This document shows positions 28,488 through 38,519 of a stretch of DNA of 64,000 nucleotides, piece after piece (positions within the stretch are counted from its first letter, which is position 1; every line of letters begins with the position of its first letter). The notes below the pieces were generated by a model. It was not told the DNA's origin, made no database searches, and saw only the letters and a program-made list of their open reading frames with translations. The stretch spans positions 1-64,000 of the forward strand of contig JBAXGW010000007.1 of the NCBI GenBank assembly GCA_037139195.1, given 5' to 3'. The translations under genes and the position numbers were made by a program. This DNA is from JBAXGW01 sp037139195. Lineage in GTDB: Bacteria > Bacteroidota > Bacteroidia > Bacteroidales > JAHJDW01.

Positions 28488-29813
28488 GTGAATAGAAAAA
28501 AATTATTTTTAGAGACTTATGGTTGTCAAATGAACTTCTCGGATAGCGAGATAGTTGTTTCCATTTTAAAAGATAATAACTATGATTTAACTCAAGAATA
28601 TAAAGAAGCAGATATTATTTTAATGAATACATGCTCTATACGCGACCATGCTGAACAAAGAGTATTAAATCGATTAAATGAATTTAAATCTTTACGCAAT
28701 AAAAAACCGGAGGTATTAATTGGAATTATTGGCTGCATGGCCGAAAGAATGAAAGATGATCTTTTAAATAAAGAAAATGTTGATTTAGTTATTGGACCCG
28801 ATGCTTATAGAGATATTCCAAAATTAATTGAAGAAAAAATTTCAAAAGGGCAAAAAGCAATAAACGTTGTTCTTTCAAATATTGAAACTTACGATGACAT
28901 TAACCCTATTCGCTATGATAGCAATGGAATTTCAGCTTTTATTTCAATCATGCGTGGTTGCGAAAATTTCTGTTCATATTGTGTAGTTCCATATACTAGA
29001 GGGAAAGAAAGAAGCCGTAATCCAAAAACTATTATTAAAGAAGCTCAAGATTTATTTGATAAAGGCTACCGCGAAATAACTCTTTTAGGTCAAAATGTAA
29101 ATTCATATAAGTGGGAAGAAAACAACGAATCGGTTGATTTTCCTGAACTATTAGAACAAACAGCTTTAATTAGCAATTTGCTAAGAATACGATTTGCCAC
29201 TTCTCATCCAAAAGATTTATCGGATAAACTTTTGCATACTATTTCAAGACATGAAAATATATGCGATTTTATTCATTTACCTTTTCAATCAGGGAACTCA
29301 AGAATCCTTGAAAAAATGAATCGTGGATACAATCGCGATTGGTATCTTAATAGAATTCATGCAATTAAAACTATTATACCCAACTGTGGCTTGTCTACCG
29401 ATGTAATTGCTGGATTTTGTTCAGAAACAGAGGAAGAACATCAAGATACACTTTCATTAATGAAAGAGGTTGGCTATGATTTTGCTTATATGTTTAAATA
29501 TTCTGAAAGACCAAATACCTATGCTTGGAAAAAATATGAAGACGATATTCCTGAAGCTATCAAAGGGAGAAGACTGCAAGAAGTAATTGACTTACAGCAA
29601 GAACTCTCACTTCAAAGCAATAAAAAAGATATTGGAAAAACTTTTAATGTGCTTGTAGAAGGAACTTCAAAAAAATCAAAAGAACGACTTGTTGGTCGAA
29701 ATTCTCAAAATAAGGTTATTATTTTCGACAAGAAAAACTATAAAGCAGGCGATTATGTTAATGTGAAAGTTATTAATTGTACTGCTGCAACTCTTCTAGG
29801 CGAGGCGATTTAA
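28488..29813 (+). CDS. miaB: tRNA-2-methylthio-N6-isopentenyladenosine synthase MiaB
   Basis: 441 residues from a GTG start; the only nearby ATG (28475) is followed at once by TAA. The N-terminal MTTase domain holds three cluster Cys (TYGCQMN, MNTCSIRD, IIGCMAE). The radical-SAM core has the CENFCSYC motif (C-x3-C-x2-C), and the TRAM domain is at the end. Using two Fe-S clusters it adds a methylthio group to isopentenyl-A37 of tRNAs, which steadies codon reading. It is the first gene of the plus-strand run toward secG. Confidence 0.96.
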   Translation: MNRKKLFLETYGCQMNFSDSEIVVSILKDNNYDLTQEYKEADIILMNTCSIRDHAEQRVLNRLNEFKSLRNKKPEVLIGIIGCMAERMKDDLLNKENVDLVIGPDAYRDIPKLIEEKISKGQKAINVVLSNIETYDDINPIRYDSNGISAFISIMRGCENFCSYCVVPYTRGKERSRNPKTIIKEAQDLFDKGYREITLLGQNVNSYKWEENNESVDFPELLEQTALISNLLRIRFATSHPKDLSDKLLHTISRHENICDFIHLPFQSGNSRILEKMNRGYNRDWYLNRIHAIKTIIPNCGLSTDVIAGFCSETEEEHQDTLSLMKEVGYDFAYMFKYSERPNTYAWKKYEDDIPEAIKGRRLQEVIDLQQELSLQSNKKDIGKTFNVLVEGTSKKSKERLVGRNSQNKVIIFDKKNYKAGDYVNVKVINCTAATLLGEAI

Positions 29814-29882
29814 CATTTTAACCAACAATTAACATATTTTTTATTCCTCTAAATTTTTATTTTAACTAAAAAACATGCAATT

Positions 29883-29909
29883 TTGTCATGTCGAAACTCA
29901 ATTTGTCAT
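29883..29909 (+). promoter_or_regulatory. Direct repeat TTGTCAT ahead of the sigma-54-type activator
   Basis: TTGTCAT occurs at 29883-29889 and 29903-29909, with matching CAAT-type bases just in front of each, giving a 20-bp period. It lies between miaB and the activator's preferred start (29943). Two equal sites on one DNA face suggest an operator, perhaps for autoregulation, but no second line of evidence is available. Confidence 0.35.
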
Positions 29910-29942
29910 AAAACGAGTTTTAGTATTGAATTTAACTCACTT

Positions 29943-31172
29943 ATGGACATACAAAGTATAAAGCTAAGATTTGAAATTATTGGAAATTCTCCTGAATTAA
30001 ATAGAGCTATTGATATTGCTCGACAGGTAGCTTCAACTGATTTATCGGTTTTAATTACAGGCGAAAGTGGAACAGGAAAAGAAGTATTTCCAAAAATTAT
30101 TCATAATTTAAGCTCCCGAAAACATGGAACTTACATTGCTGTAAACTGTGGAGCAATTCCCGAAGGAACAATCGACTCAGAATTATTTGGACATGAAAAA
30201 GGCTCATTTACAGGTGCACATGAAGCCAGAAAAGGTTATTTTGAAGTAGCTAATGGCGGAACTATTTTTTTAGACGAAGTTGCAGAATTACCTTTACAAA
30301 CTCAAGTTAGATTGCTTCGTGTTTTGGAAACTGGAGAATTCATGAAAGTTGGCTCGTCAAAAATGATTAAAACAGACGTTAGAATTACCGCAGCGACAAA
30401 TATAAATCTTTTAGACGCAATAAATAAAGGGAAATTTCGAGAAGACTTATATTATCGTTTAAATACAGTACCCATAACAATGCCAGCACTTAGGACTAGA
30501 AACGAAGATATTTTAATGCTTTTCGCGAAATTTTCCTCCGATTTTGCAGAAAAATATCGAATGCCTTCACTTACTCTAAATGAAGATGCGCAAAGAGTTT
30601 TCTTAAATTATCGCTGGCCAGGTAATGTGCGTCAACTGAAAAATGTAACCGAACAAGCTTCGGTTATTGAAAAAGACAGAATACTTAATGCAGCAAGTGC
30701 AGCAAAATATTTACATACTGATACCGAAAACTTTTTGCCCGTTTTAATGCAAAAGGACAAGTACAATCCAGAAATGTCGGAAAGAGATATTTTATACAAA
30801 GTACTTTTCGATATGAAAAATGATTTAACCGAATTAAAAAAAATTGTTTTTAACCTAATAGACAATCCTAATCAGCTATTCGACAAGGATATTGAAAAGG
30901 AAACAACCGCTTTAGTAGCAAAAAAAGATATTAATCTTAACCCTCTGTATATTAATTACGACAAAATCAACGTTGATACAAATAAATACGAAACAGATTA
31001 TATCAATAATCACGAAGAAATTGAAGAATCACTTTCTCTTCAAGAAAAAGAAATTGATATGATTAAAAAATCGCTTCACAAACATACGGGGAAAAGAAAA
31101 AATGCAGCTAAAGAATTGGGAATATCTGAGCGTACTTTGTACAGAAAAATAAAAGAATTCAATATTAAGTAG
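29943..31172 (+). CDS. Sigma-54-dependent transcriptional activator lacking a receiver domain
   Basis: From the ATG at 29943 about 409 residues; an upstream in-frame ATG (29883) overlaps the direct repeat and adds 20 non-conserved residues. The AAA+ domain starts almost at once. It has Walker A GESGTGKE, the sigma-54 contact loop GSFTGA (usual form GAFTGA), Walker B TIFLDEVAELP, and the R-finger region EDLYYRLNTVPI. A variable linker follows, then a Fis-type helix-turn-helix at the end (RKNAAKELGISERTLYRKIKEF). Without an N-terminal sensor domain its activity must be set by level or by a partner. Target genes are unknown. It lies in an apparent unit with lptE (4 bases on) and secG, an arrangement I recall as common in Bacteroidota. 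Confidence 0.88.
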   Translation: MDIQSIKLRFEIIGNSPELNRAIDIARQVASTDLSVLITGESGTGKEVFPKIIHNLSSRKHGTYIAVNCGAIPEGTIDSELFGHEKGSFTGAHEARKGYFEVANGGTIFLDEVAELPLQTQVRLLRVLETGEFMKVGSSKMIKTDVRITAATNINLLDAINKGKFREDLYYRLNTVPITMPALRTRNEDILMLFAKFSSDFAEKYRMPSLTLNEDAQRVFLNYRWPGNVRQLKNVTEQASVIEKDRILNAASAAKYLHTDTENFLPVLMQKDKYNPEMSERDILYKVLFDMKNDLTELKKIVFNLIDNPNQLFDKDIEKETTALVAKKDINLNPLYINYDKINVDTNKYETDYINNHEEIEESLSLQEKEIDMIKKSLHKHTGKRKNAAKELGISERTLYRKIKEFNIK

Positions 31173-31176
31173 ACTT

Positions 31177-31677
31177 ATGAAAAAATTATATCTGTTCTTT
31201 CTGCCAATTTTTATACTCTGCAATAGTTGTGGCATATACTCATTCACAGGCGCATCAATACCTGAAGGAGCTAAGACAACATCTGTAAAATACTTTCAAA
31301 ATAATGCACCAATAGTTCAACCTTTGTTAGCTCAAACGCTTACCGAGGGTTTGCAAAACAAATTATCTTCTCAAACTAAACTAAATCTTGTTGATAAAAA
31401 TGGAGACTTAAGTTTTGAAGGTACAATTAAAGACTACTCAATCACGCCAATGGCGCTTCAAGCAAATGAAACCGCTGCCAAGAATCGACTTACAATTACC
31501 ATAAGCGTTAAGTTTGTAAATAAAATTGATGAAAAAATGAACTATGAAACAAATTTTTCTAGATTTGCAGATTACGACAGAAACAAAAGTATTTCACAAG
31601 TTGAAGAAGAACTGATAACAGAAATAACTAAAACACTAATAGACGATATTTTTAATAGAGCAGTCGTAAACTGGTAA
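31177..31677 (+). CDS. lptE: LptE-family LPS-assembly lipoprotein
   Basis: 166 residues. The lipobox is LCNSC (Cys 18) and the family start GIYSFTGASIPEGAKTTSVKYF follows. LptE sits in the outer-membrane barrel LptD as a plug and helps place lipopolysaccharide on the surface. Low sequence identity across phyla makes the call rest on the Bacteroidota-type N-terminal pattern and genomic position between the activator and secG. lptD is not in the window. Confidence 0.85.
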   Translation: MKKLYLFFLPIFILCNSCGIYSFTGASIPEGAKTTSVKYFQNNAPIVQPLLAQTLTEGLQNKLSSQTKLNLVDKNGDLSFEGTIKDYSITPMALQANETAAKNRLTITISVKFVNKIDEKMNYETNFSRFADYDRNKSISQVEEELITEITKTLIDDIFNRAVVNW

Positions 31678-31682
31678 ATAAT

Positions 31683-32210
31683 ATGACATCTACACAACTT
31701 TTAGAATTTATCGAAAATCCTGACCAATTAAAACTCACAAGTGATGTTTACATTCGTCAGCAAATTGAGCAATACCCTTACTGCTCAATTTTACATTTGC
31801 TTTTAGCAAAAAAACTATCACAAGTCGACCAATATGAACTAAAAAAAGCAATTCCCAATATAGCAATAAATATTCCCGACAGAAAAAAACTTCAAGAATA
31901 TTTAAAAGAAACAAATTCAAATACTCCTAAAGTAAGCGAGATTATAGATAAGTTTTTAAAAGAAAACCCAAGAATTCGTGCTGCAAATGCATTAAAAGAT
32001 ATTGAGCAAACCAACGATTTATCAGTAAATAGCATTGAAGAAAAAGATGATTTTATAAGTGAAACGCTTGCATCAATACACTTGCATCAGGGCAATTATG
32101 AAAAAGCAATTAAAATTTATCAAAAATTAAGTTTGAAAATTCCAGAAAAAAACAGTTACTTTGCAGAACAAATAAAAAAAATAGAAGAAAAACTAAATAA
32201 CAATATATAA
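31683..32210 (+). CDS. Conserved hypothetical protein with a C-terminal TPR-like helix pair
   Basis: 175 residues, no signal peptide or membrane helix. The N-terminal part (LLEFIENPDQL, then YPYCSILHLLLAKKL) looks helical; the C-terminal part (SETLASIHLHQGNYEKAIKIYQKLSLKIPEKNSYF) reads as a tetratricopeptide motif, so a protein-binding role is plausible. It is packed between lptE (5 bases) and secG (1 base), which argues for a shared transcript and possibly envelope-related work. I do not recognise a named function. Confidence 0.75.
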   Translation: MTSTQLLEFIENPDQLKLTSDVYIRQQIEQYPYCSILHLLLAKKLSQVDQYELKKAIPNIAINIPDRKKLQEYLKETNSNTPKVSEIIDKFLKENPRIRAANALKDIEQTNDLSVNSIEEKDDFISETLASIHLHQGNYEKAIKIYQKLSLKIPEKNSYFAEQIKKIEEKLNNNI

Positions 32211-32211
32211 C

Positions 32212-32598
32212 ATGAACACGTATTACATTTTTACAGTACTTATTTTCGTAATTTGCATTTTACTAACACTTATTGTTTTAGTACAGAATTCAAAGGGTGG
32301 CGGACTTGCCTCTAATTTTTCATCGTCTAACCAAGTAATGGGCGTGAGAAAAACGGCAGATTTCCTTGAAAAAGGAACATGGTATTTAGCAATAGGGTTA
32401 TTAGCTTTTTCTTTAGCTACTGCATTTGTTATACCTAGAAACAATAAACAAACTCAAGGCTCAGACTTAACAGAACAAGTTGAAGGCTTAGCTCCAGTAA
32501 ACTATCAAGCTCCTGCTCAAGAAGGACAAGCTCAACCTGCACAACAAGGTCAGGCTCCTGCTCAAGGACAAACTCAACAAGAAAATCCTAAAAAATAA
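32212..32598 (+). CDS. secG: Preprotein translocase subunit SecG
   Basis: 128 residues. The N-terminal helix (TVLIFVICILLTLIVLVQ) is followed by NSKGGGLAS and a second helix (WYLAIGLLAFSLATAFVI), the standard SecG pair. The C-terminal tail is an extended Gln/Ala/Pro-rich stretch (about 95-125) of low complexity, longer than in most SecG. It assists SecYE in moving unfolded proteins over the inner membrane. Last gene of the run, followed by a strong terminator. Confidence 0.93.
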   Translation: MNTYYIFTVLIFVICILLTLIVLVQNSKGGGLASNFSSSNQVMGVRKTADFLEKGTWYLAIGLLAFSLATAFVIPRNNKQTQGSDLTEQVEGLAPVNYQAPAQEGQAQPAQQGQAPAQGQTQQENPKK

Positions 32599-32615
32599 TT
32601 TAAGAACTCATATTG

Positions 32616-32655
32616 TAAAAATGTCAGGTTGTCAGCGGATAACCTGACATTTTTT
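32616..32655 (+). terminator. Rho-independent terminator of the miaB-secG run
   Basis: ATGTCAGGTT (32621-32630) pairs perfectly with AACCTGACAT (32641-32650), with flanking A and T extending the stem, a 10-base loop and a T tail. It isolates groESL from secG. Confidence 0.92.
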
Positions 32656-32714
32656 ATTTAACAAACGTTCCATTAAACATCTCTTAATCAATATTTAATT
32701 AAAAATACAATAAA

Positions 32715-32765
32715 TTTTGTCTAAAAAAACTGCCAAATATAATAATGGCATATTTTTAGACAAAA
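32715..32765 (+). promoter_or_regulatory. 51-bp palindrome in the groESL control region
   Basis: The left arm (32715-32735) begins TTTTGTCTAAAAA and ends CTGCCA. The right arm (32746-32765) begins TGGCA and ends TTTTTAGACAAAA. Apart from a small inner mismatch the arms pair throughout, about a 10-base centre, 43 bases before the groES start. A weak -7-like AAATTTTG (32713-32720) overlaps the left edge. It is not the CIRCE element (TTAGCACTC, 9 bases, GAGTGCTAA). It may be an operator, an RNA hairpin in the 5' leader, or both. Confidence 0.7.
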
Positions 32766-32807
32766 GCGAGTTCAAATATTTATGTTAAACTTTTAAAAAT
32801 AATTTTT

Positions 32808-33077
32808 ATGAATATTAAACCATTAGCAGACAGAGTTTTACTAGAACCAGCTCAAGCTGAACAAAAAACGGCAGGTGGAATTATAATTCCTGACACAGCA
32901 AAAGAAAAACCTCAAAGAGGAATTGTAATAGCTGTTGGTAACGGCAAAAAAGACGAACCTATGACTGTTAAAGCAGGTGATACTGTTCTTTATGGAAAAT
33001 ATGCTGGAACAGAAGTTTCTTTTGAAGGTAAAGATTTTCTTATCATGAAAGAATCTGACATTCTTGCAATTATCTAA
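32808..33077 (+). CDS. groES: Co-chaperonin GroES
   Basis: 89 residues. It has the family start [17 protein letters not shown], the mobile loop that docks on GroEL ([19 protein letters not shown]), and the roof/base strands to DILAII. The heptamer caps the GroEL cage. It is 35 bases ahead of groEL and shares its control region. Confidence 0.97.
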   Translation: MNIKPLADRVLLEPAQAEQKTAGGIIIPDTAKEKPQRGIVIAVGNGKKDEPMTVKAGDTVLYGKYAGTEVSFEGKDFLIMKESDILAII

Positions 33078-33100
33078 TTAATTTAGTACTAACTTATTAA

Positions 33101-34744
<1,644 letters not shown>

Positions 34745-34760
34745 AATCAATTTCAAATAA

Positions 34761-34796
34761 AAAAAATGAGCTTTCAGCATTGGAAGCTCATTTTTT
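34761..34796 (+). terminator. Terminator between convergent groEL and glycosyltransferase genes
   Basis: AAAAAATGAGCTT (34761-34773) pairs with AAGCTCATTTTTT (34784-34796) over a 10-base loop. It is A/T-flanked on both sides and so suits both directions; its right edge touches the stop codon of the minus-strand gene. Confidence 0.9.
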
Positions 34797-35929
34797 TATA
34801 TTTTAATTTTTCTACCTTTCCAAAAATAACTCCCCCGAAAAGACAAGAAAAAAATAATTGTCACATAAAATACATAAAACAATTCCTCAAATATTATGTA
34901 TTTTGATAATTTCCTATTTTCAAAGAATTTTAATACGTCCAATAAAAAAACATAATCCACTGTGCTTTTTATAAAATAAACTGCTAAAAACGCATAAAAA
35001 GCACTTGTATTGACAAAAGAAAATACTGCTGTTATTAAAATTAAAAAATTAATTAAAAAAACTATTAACCCATTAAATAAAATATGTCTTTCATTATAGT
35101 TTTTAACTTTCGAAGCCCATCTTAATCTTTGCTCTATAAACAATTTTAAAGTATTTGGCATCTGAGTTTTAATTATAGCATTTCTTTCTTTTAAAAAGAT
35201 AATTCCATTTTTATATTTTTTAAATATTTTCATCATAAGAAAAACATCATCACCAGAAGGATTTTCTCTATTGCCCTCATAACCATTCACTTCATAAAAA
35301 ATCTCTTTTCTAAAAGCCATATTGGCACCATTACACATCATTGGTTTTCTTTCAATTATTGAAGCAGCTCCAGCTCCTATTAAACTAGCAAATTCAACAA
35401 ACAAAAGTTTAGAAAAAATACTTCTCGTTTTTTTAAATACTACAGGAGCAGAAACAAACATAGTGTTGGTATTAGAAAAGCAATTTGCAATTGTATTTAT
35501 CCATTCAGTACCAGCAGTACAGTCAGCATCTGTAACTAAAATTAAATCGAAGCTCGAATTTCTTATCGCTTTTTCTATGCCACATTTTTTTGAGTATTCA
35601 TTTTTACTTTCATCTAAAAGAATAGATTTAATATTATAACTAGCTTTTAAATAATTACTTATAATGACTTGGGTTGAATCAGTTGAGTTATCATTAACAA
35701 TGATTAATTCGAATTTATCCTTTGGATAAGTTTGATTTAAAATGCTTTTGATAGTTTCAGTTAATGTTATCTCTTCATTTCTAGCCACTACAATTACAGA
35801 AACACCAGATAAAATACTACTATTACTCTTATAATCTGCTTTATAAGTTCTCCAATAAAAAATATACTTTATTATTAAAGCTAAATAAAAAGCAACTATT
35901 ATTCCTGATATTAAAATTAAAAACTGCAT
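34796..35929 (-). CDS. Membrane-bound family 2 glycosyltransferase
   Basis: 377 residues. An N-terminal helix (about 3-22) is followed by a GT-A domain: VSVIVVARNEE, VNDNSTD, DADCTAG (DxD-type metal site), and the acceptor-region QQRLRW-type motif seen as EQRLRWASK. Two to four C-terminal helices close the protein. Such enzymes transfer sugars onto lipid carriers or growing polymers at the inner membrane. It starts two bases after the flippase-like gene, so the two probably act together, for instance in making and moving a glycolipid. Confidence 0.85.
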   Translation of the reverse strand: MQFLILISGIIVAFYLALIIKYIFYWRTYKADYKSNSSILSGVSVIVVARNEEITLTETIKSILNQTYPKDKFELIIVNDNSTDSTQVIISNYLKASYNIKSILLDESKNEYSKKCGIEKAIRNSSFDLILVTDADCTAGTEWINTIANCFSNTNTMFVSAPVVFKKTRSIFSKLLFVEFASLIGAGAASIIERKPMMCNGANMAFRKEIFYEVNGYEGNRENPSGDDVFLMMKIFKKYKNGIIFLKERNAIIKTQMPNTLKLFIEQRLRWASKVKNYNERHILFNGLIVFLINFLILITAVFSFVNTSAFYAFLAVYFIKSTVDYVFLLDVLKFFENRKLSKYIIFEELFYVFYVTIIFFLSFRGSYFWKGRKIKI

Positions 35930-35931
35930 AC

Positions 35932-36912
35932 CTATTTATTTCTAAAAAGCTTTAATTGATAAATAAAAAATGCACCAATAAATGCGGGGAAAGCTAAATT
36001 AATAAACCAAAGCAGAATTGAAGCTGATAAAATTCCAGATTGATTAGCTGAAATAAATCCTATAAAATATAATACAATAGTCCCTCTAATACCAATATCG
36101 GCAAGAGCAATTGTAGGAACGATAGTTAGTATAAGATAAGACAATGAAATTAAGAGGAAAGCTTCTGTAAAATTAAGAGAAATATCAAACAGAAAAAATA
36201 AAGCCCAAAACTGAGTAGTAAAAATAACAAAGCGTATGCAACTTAAAAATAGAGCACGAAAAACCTCTTTAGTTTTAAAACTAAAAAAAATTTGAAAATA
36301 CTTTACTCCTCTTTTCATTAAAGTATTGTTTATAGTTCTATTTTCAAAATATGAAATATTATAAATTAGAAATATTAGTAAAAAAAGTATAATAGTCATA
36401 GAGACTAAAAGAACTATAACAAATTGATTATCTATTATTTTAAACCTATGTACAAAATATATTAAGCCAAAAAAACCAAAAAAAATGGTTGCAAAAAATT
36501 GACTAAAGCTACTAATCATAGAAATAATAAATGCTGATTTTCTATCAGCTTTATCAAGAATAAATACCTTGCCGCTAAATTCACCTATTCGACTGGGAGT
36601 AACTATTCCAATGGATAAGCCAATCAATACAGATTTAAGAGATTTACCCAAAGATATATGTTCTAATTTAGAAATCAAAAATTTCCATTTATATGCTTCT
36701 ACAAGCCAATTAACAATCATTGCTGTAAAAACAAAAAAAATAATTCCTAATTTAAAATGATCTTCTTTAATTAATTGTATATTATAAAATATATTGTGAA
36801 TAATGTTTTCGCTTATAATTTTTCTAATAATATAGATTATAGAAACTATTGTTATTACTATTTTAACAACAAACAAAAACTTTTTCAGCAATGCAGGATT
36901 CTTAATAATCAT
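35932..36912 (-). CDS. UPF0104 / LPG-synthase-type multi-pass membrane protein
   Basis: 326 residues with about eight membrane helices. The family core is visible in SIGIVTPSRIGEFSGKVFIL (about 94-113), where TPSRIGE is the usual signature. The fold is that of the flippase half of lysylphosphatidylglycerol synthase; stand-alone versions paired with glycosyltransferases are thought to handle lipid-linked substrates. The substrate cannot be told from the sequence. It is the first gene of the pair and is divergent from ruvC. Confidence 0.8.
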   Translation of the reverse strand: MIIKNPALLKKFLFVVKIVITIVSIIYIIRKIISENIIHNIFYNIQLIKEDHFKLGIIFFVFTAMIVNWLVEAYKWKFLISKLEHISLGKSLKSVLIGLSIGIVTPSRIGEFSGKVFILDKADRKSAFIISMISSFSQFFATIFFGFFGLIYFVHRFKIIDNQFVIVLLVSMTIILFLLIFLIYNISYFENRTINNTLMKRGVKYFQIFFSFKTKEVFRALFLSCIRFVIFTTQFWALFFLFDISLNFTEAFLLISLSYLILTIVPTIALADIGIRGTIVLYFIGFISANQSGILSASILLWFINLAFPAFIGAFFIYQLKLFRNK

Positions 36913-36947
36913 TTAAAAGTAAAATTACATAATTTTATGATAATGAC

Positions 36948-36955
36948 TATATTTG
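36948..36955 (+). promoter_or_regulatory. -7 element (TATATTTG) upstream of ruvC
   Basis: A full match to TAnnTTTG, 24 bases ahead of the TTG start of ruvC. No TTTG is found at the expected -33 spacing, so the promoter is only half supported. Confidence 0.4.
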
Positions 36956-36978
36956 CAACTATAATAAAACGATAACAA

Positions 36979-37539
36979 TTGCAAGCAACAACTAAAGAAA
37001 AGATAATATTAGGAATTGACCCTGGCACAACAATCATGGGATACGGTTTAATTATAGCAAAAAATCAGAAAATTGAATTAATTACCTATGGTGTTTTATA
37101 TTTAGAAAAATATGATGACCACTTTTTAAAGTTAAAAAAAATTTTCGAAAAAGTAACAATGCTTATTGAAGAATACCATCCCGATGAATTATCTATTGAA
37201 GCCCCTTTTTTTGGCAAAAATGTTCAATCAATGCTTAAATTAGGAAGAGCTCAGGGAGTAGCTATAGCTGCAGCAATGAACAAAACTTTGCCAGCGTTTG
37301 AATATGCACCAAGGAAAATAAAACAAGCAATAACAGGAAATGGAAATGCTTCAAAAGAACAAGTTGCTTATATGCTAAAGAATCTATTTAATATTCAAGA
37401 ATTGCATAAAGACTTAGATGCTACAGATGGATTAGCAGCAGCAGTTTGTCACAGTTATCAAAACAAACTAAGTACTGACAGCAAAAAAATCAGTGGATGG
37501 AAGGCTTTTTTGCAAGATAATCCAAACAGAAAAGCCTAA
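36979..37539 (+). CDS. ruvC: Holliday-junction endonuclease RuvC
   Basis: 186 residues from a TTG start; no ATG or GTG lies between it and the conserved GIDPGT. The catalytic acids are in place: D14 (GIDPGT), E74 (SIEAPF), D147 and D150 (DATDGLAAAVCH). The dimer makes paired nicks at Holliday junctions after RuvAB migration; ruvA and ruvB are not nearby. The TTG start may keep expression low. It ends 3 bases from the stop of the convergent HIT gene. Confidence 0.95.
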   Translation: MQATTKEKIILGIDPGTTIMGYGLIIAKNQKIELITYGVLYLEKYDDHFLKLKKIFEKVTMLIEEYHPDELSIEAPFFGKNVQSMLKLGRAQGVAIAAAMNKTLPAFEYAPRKIKQAITGNGNASKEQVAYMLKNLFNIQELHKDLDATDGLAAAVCHSYQNKLSTDSKKISGWKAFLQDNPNRKA

Positions 37540-37542
37540 TAT

Positions 37543-37944
37543 TTAAATTAATTGATATGATTCATTAATTCTATTTGCTATTAACTTCAGTTCTTCAGAG
37601 TTTAACTCAAGTTTCTCATTTTTAAAGTTCAATGTTCCTGCTGAATGCTGTGGAACTAAATGAATATGAGCATGTCTTACTTCTAGCCCAATAATGGCAA
37701 CGCCCACTTTTAAAGAAGGTTCAACAATATCTATTGCCTTTGCAACTTTTTTTGCAAAAAGAAACATTTCAGTATATAAATCATCTTCAATATCAAAAAT
37801 ATAATCAATTTCCTTTTTTGGAACAATTAAAGTATGACCTTTTGAAAGAGGATTTAAATCTAAAAAAGCTAAACAATTACCAGTTTCAGCAACTTTATAA
37901 CAAGGAATTTCGCCAGTTACAATTCTTGAAAAAATACTAGCCAT
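37543..37944 (-). CDS. HIT-family nucleotide hydrolase/transferase
   Basis: 133 residues, the usual size. The HIT motif HAHIHLV gives H91, H93 and H95, the His triad that acts on nucleoside phosphoramidates and similar alpha-phosphates; the N-terminal FSRIVTGEIPCYKV and GHTLIVPK are standard. It belongs to the HINT branch. The physiological substrate in bacteria is often unclear. It follows greA by 11 bases on the same strand. Confidence 0.92.
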   Translation of the reverse strand: MASIFSRIVTGEIPCYKVAETGNCLAFLDLNPLSKGHTLIVPKKEIDYIFDIEDDLYTEMFLFAKKVAKAIDIVEPSLKVGVAIIGLEVRHAHIHLVPQHSAGTLNFKNEKLELNSEELKLIANRINESYQLI

Positions 37945-37955
37945 TTTAAAGAATT

Positions 37956-38441
37956 TTATAAAGAAATTTCAATTATTTCAAAAGTAATAACGCCAGCAGG
38001 CGCAACAACTTCAACTATATCACCAATTTTTTTCCCAAGAAGTGCTTTGCCAATAGGTGTATTAATCGCAATTTTTCCTGCTTTTAAATCAGCTTCTGTT
38101 TCTGAAACAAAAGTATAAGTCATAATTGCATTATTCTTTGTGTTTTTTATTTTAACAACAGACATAATTGCAACTTTAGAAATATCTAATTTTGATTTAT
38201 CAATTAATCTAGCATACATCACTAAATCTTCAAGTTTTGAAATTCGCATTTCTAGCATTCCTTGAGCATTTTTCGCGGCATCATATTCAGCGTTTTCTGA
38301 CAAATCTCCTTTATCTCTAGCCTCTGCAATCTGTTGAGAAATAGAAGGTCTCTCTTTAGTTTTTAGAAACTCTAATTCGTCTTTAAGTTTTTTTAATCCC
38401 TCTTCTGTATAATACGTTGTTTTCCCAGTTGTATTACTCAT
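37956..38441 (-). CDS. greA: Transcription elongation factor GreA
   Basis: 161 residues from the ATG at 38441 (MSNTTGKTTYYTEEG); an earlier in-frame ATG would add 13 residues and overlap the porV terminator. The N-terminal coiled coil reaches the RNA-polymerase secondary channel with the acidic tip DLSENAEYDAAK, and the C-terminal FKBP-like domain has NTPIGKALLGKKIGD. It rescues backtracked polymerase by stimulating transcript cleavage. Confidence 0.96.
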   Translation of the reverse strand: MSNTTGKTTYYTEEGLKKLKDELEFLKTKERPSISQQIAEARDKGDLSENAEYDAAKNAQGMLEMRISKLEDLVMYARLIDKSKLDISKVAIMSVVKIKNTKNNAIMTYTFVSETEADLKAGKIAINTPIGKALLGKKIGDIVEVVAPAGVITFEIIEISL

Positions 38442-38472
38442 ATTAATAATGATATTATATAAATGAAAAGAA

Positions 38473-38489
38473 TCCTGCAAAAAGCAGGA
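38473..38489 (-). terminator. Terminator after the PorV-like gene
   Basis: TCCTGC (38473-38478), AAAAA loop, GCAGGA (38484-38489); on the minus strand it is followed by TTCTTTT. It ends the receptor/cargo/PorV unit before greA. Confidence 0.8.
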
Positions 38490-38519
38490 CTCTTTATTAA
38501 ATCTATTATGATAAAAAAT

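Noticed and set aside
32715..32765. CIRCE/HrcA operator ahead of groES.
   Set aside because: The palindrome does not contain TTAGCACTC or GAGTGCTAA; arm sequences and spacing differ.
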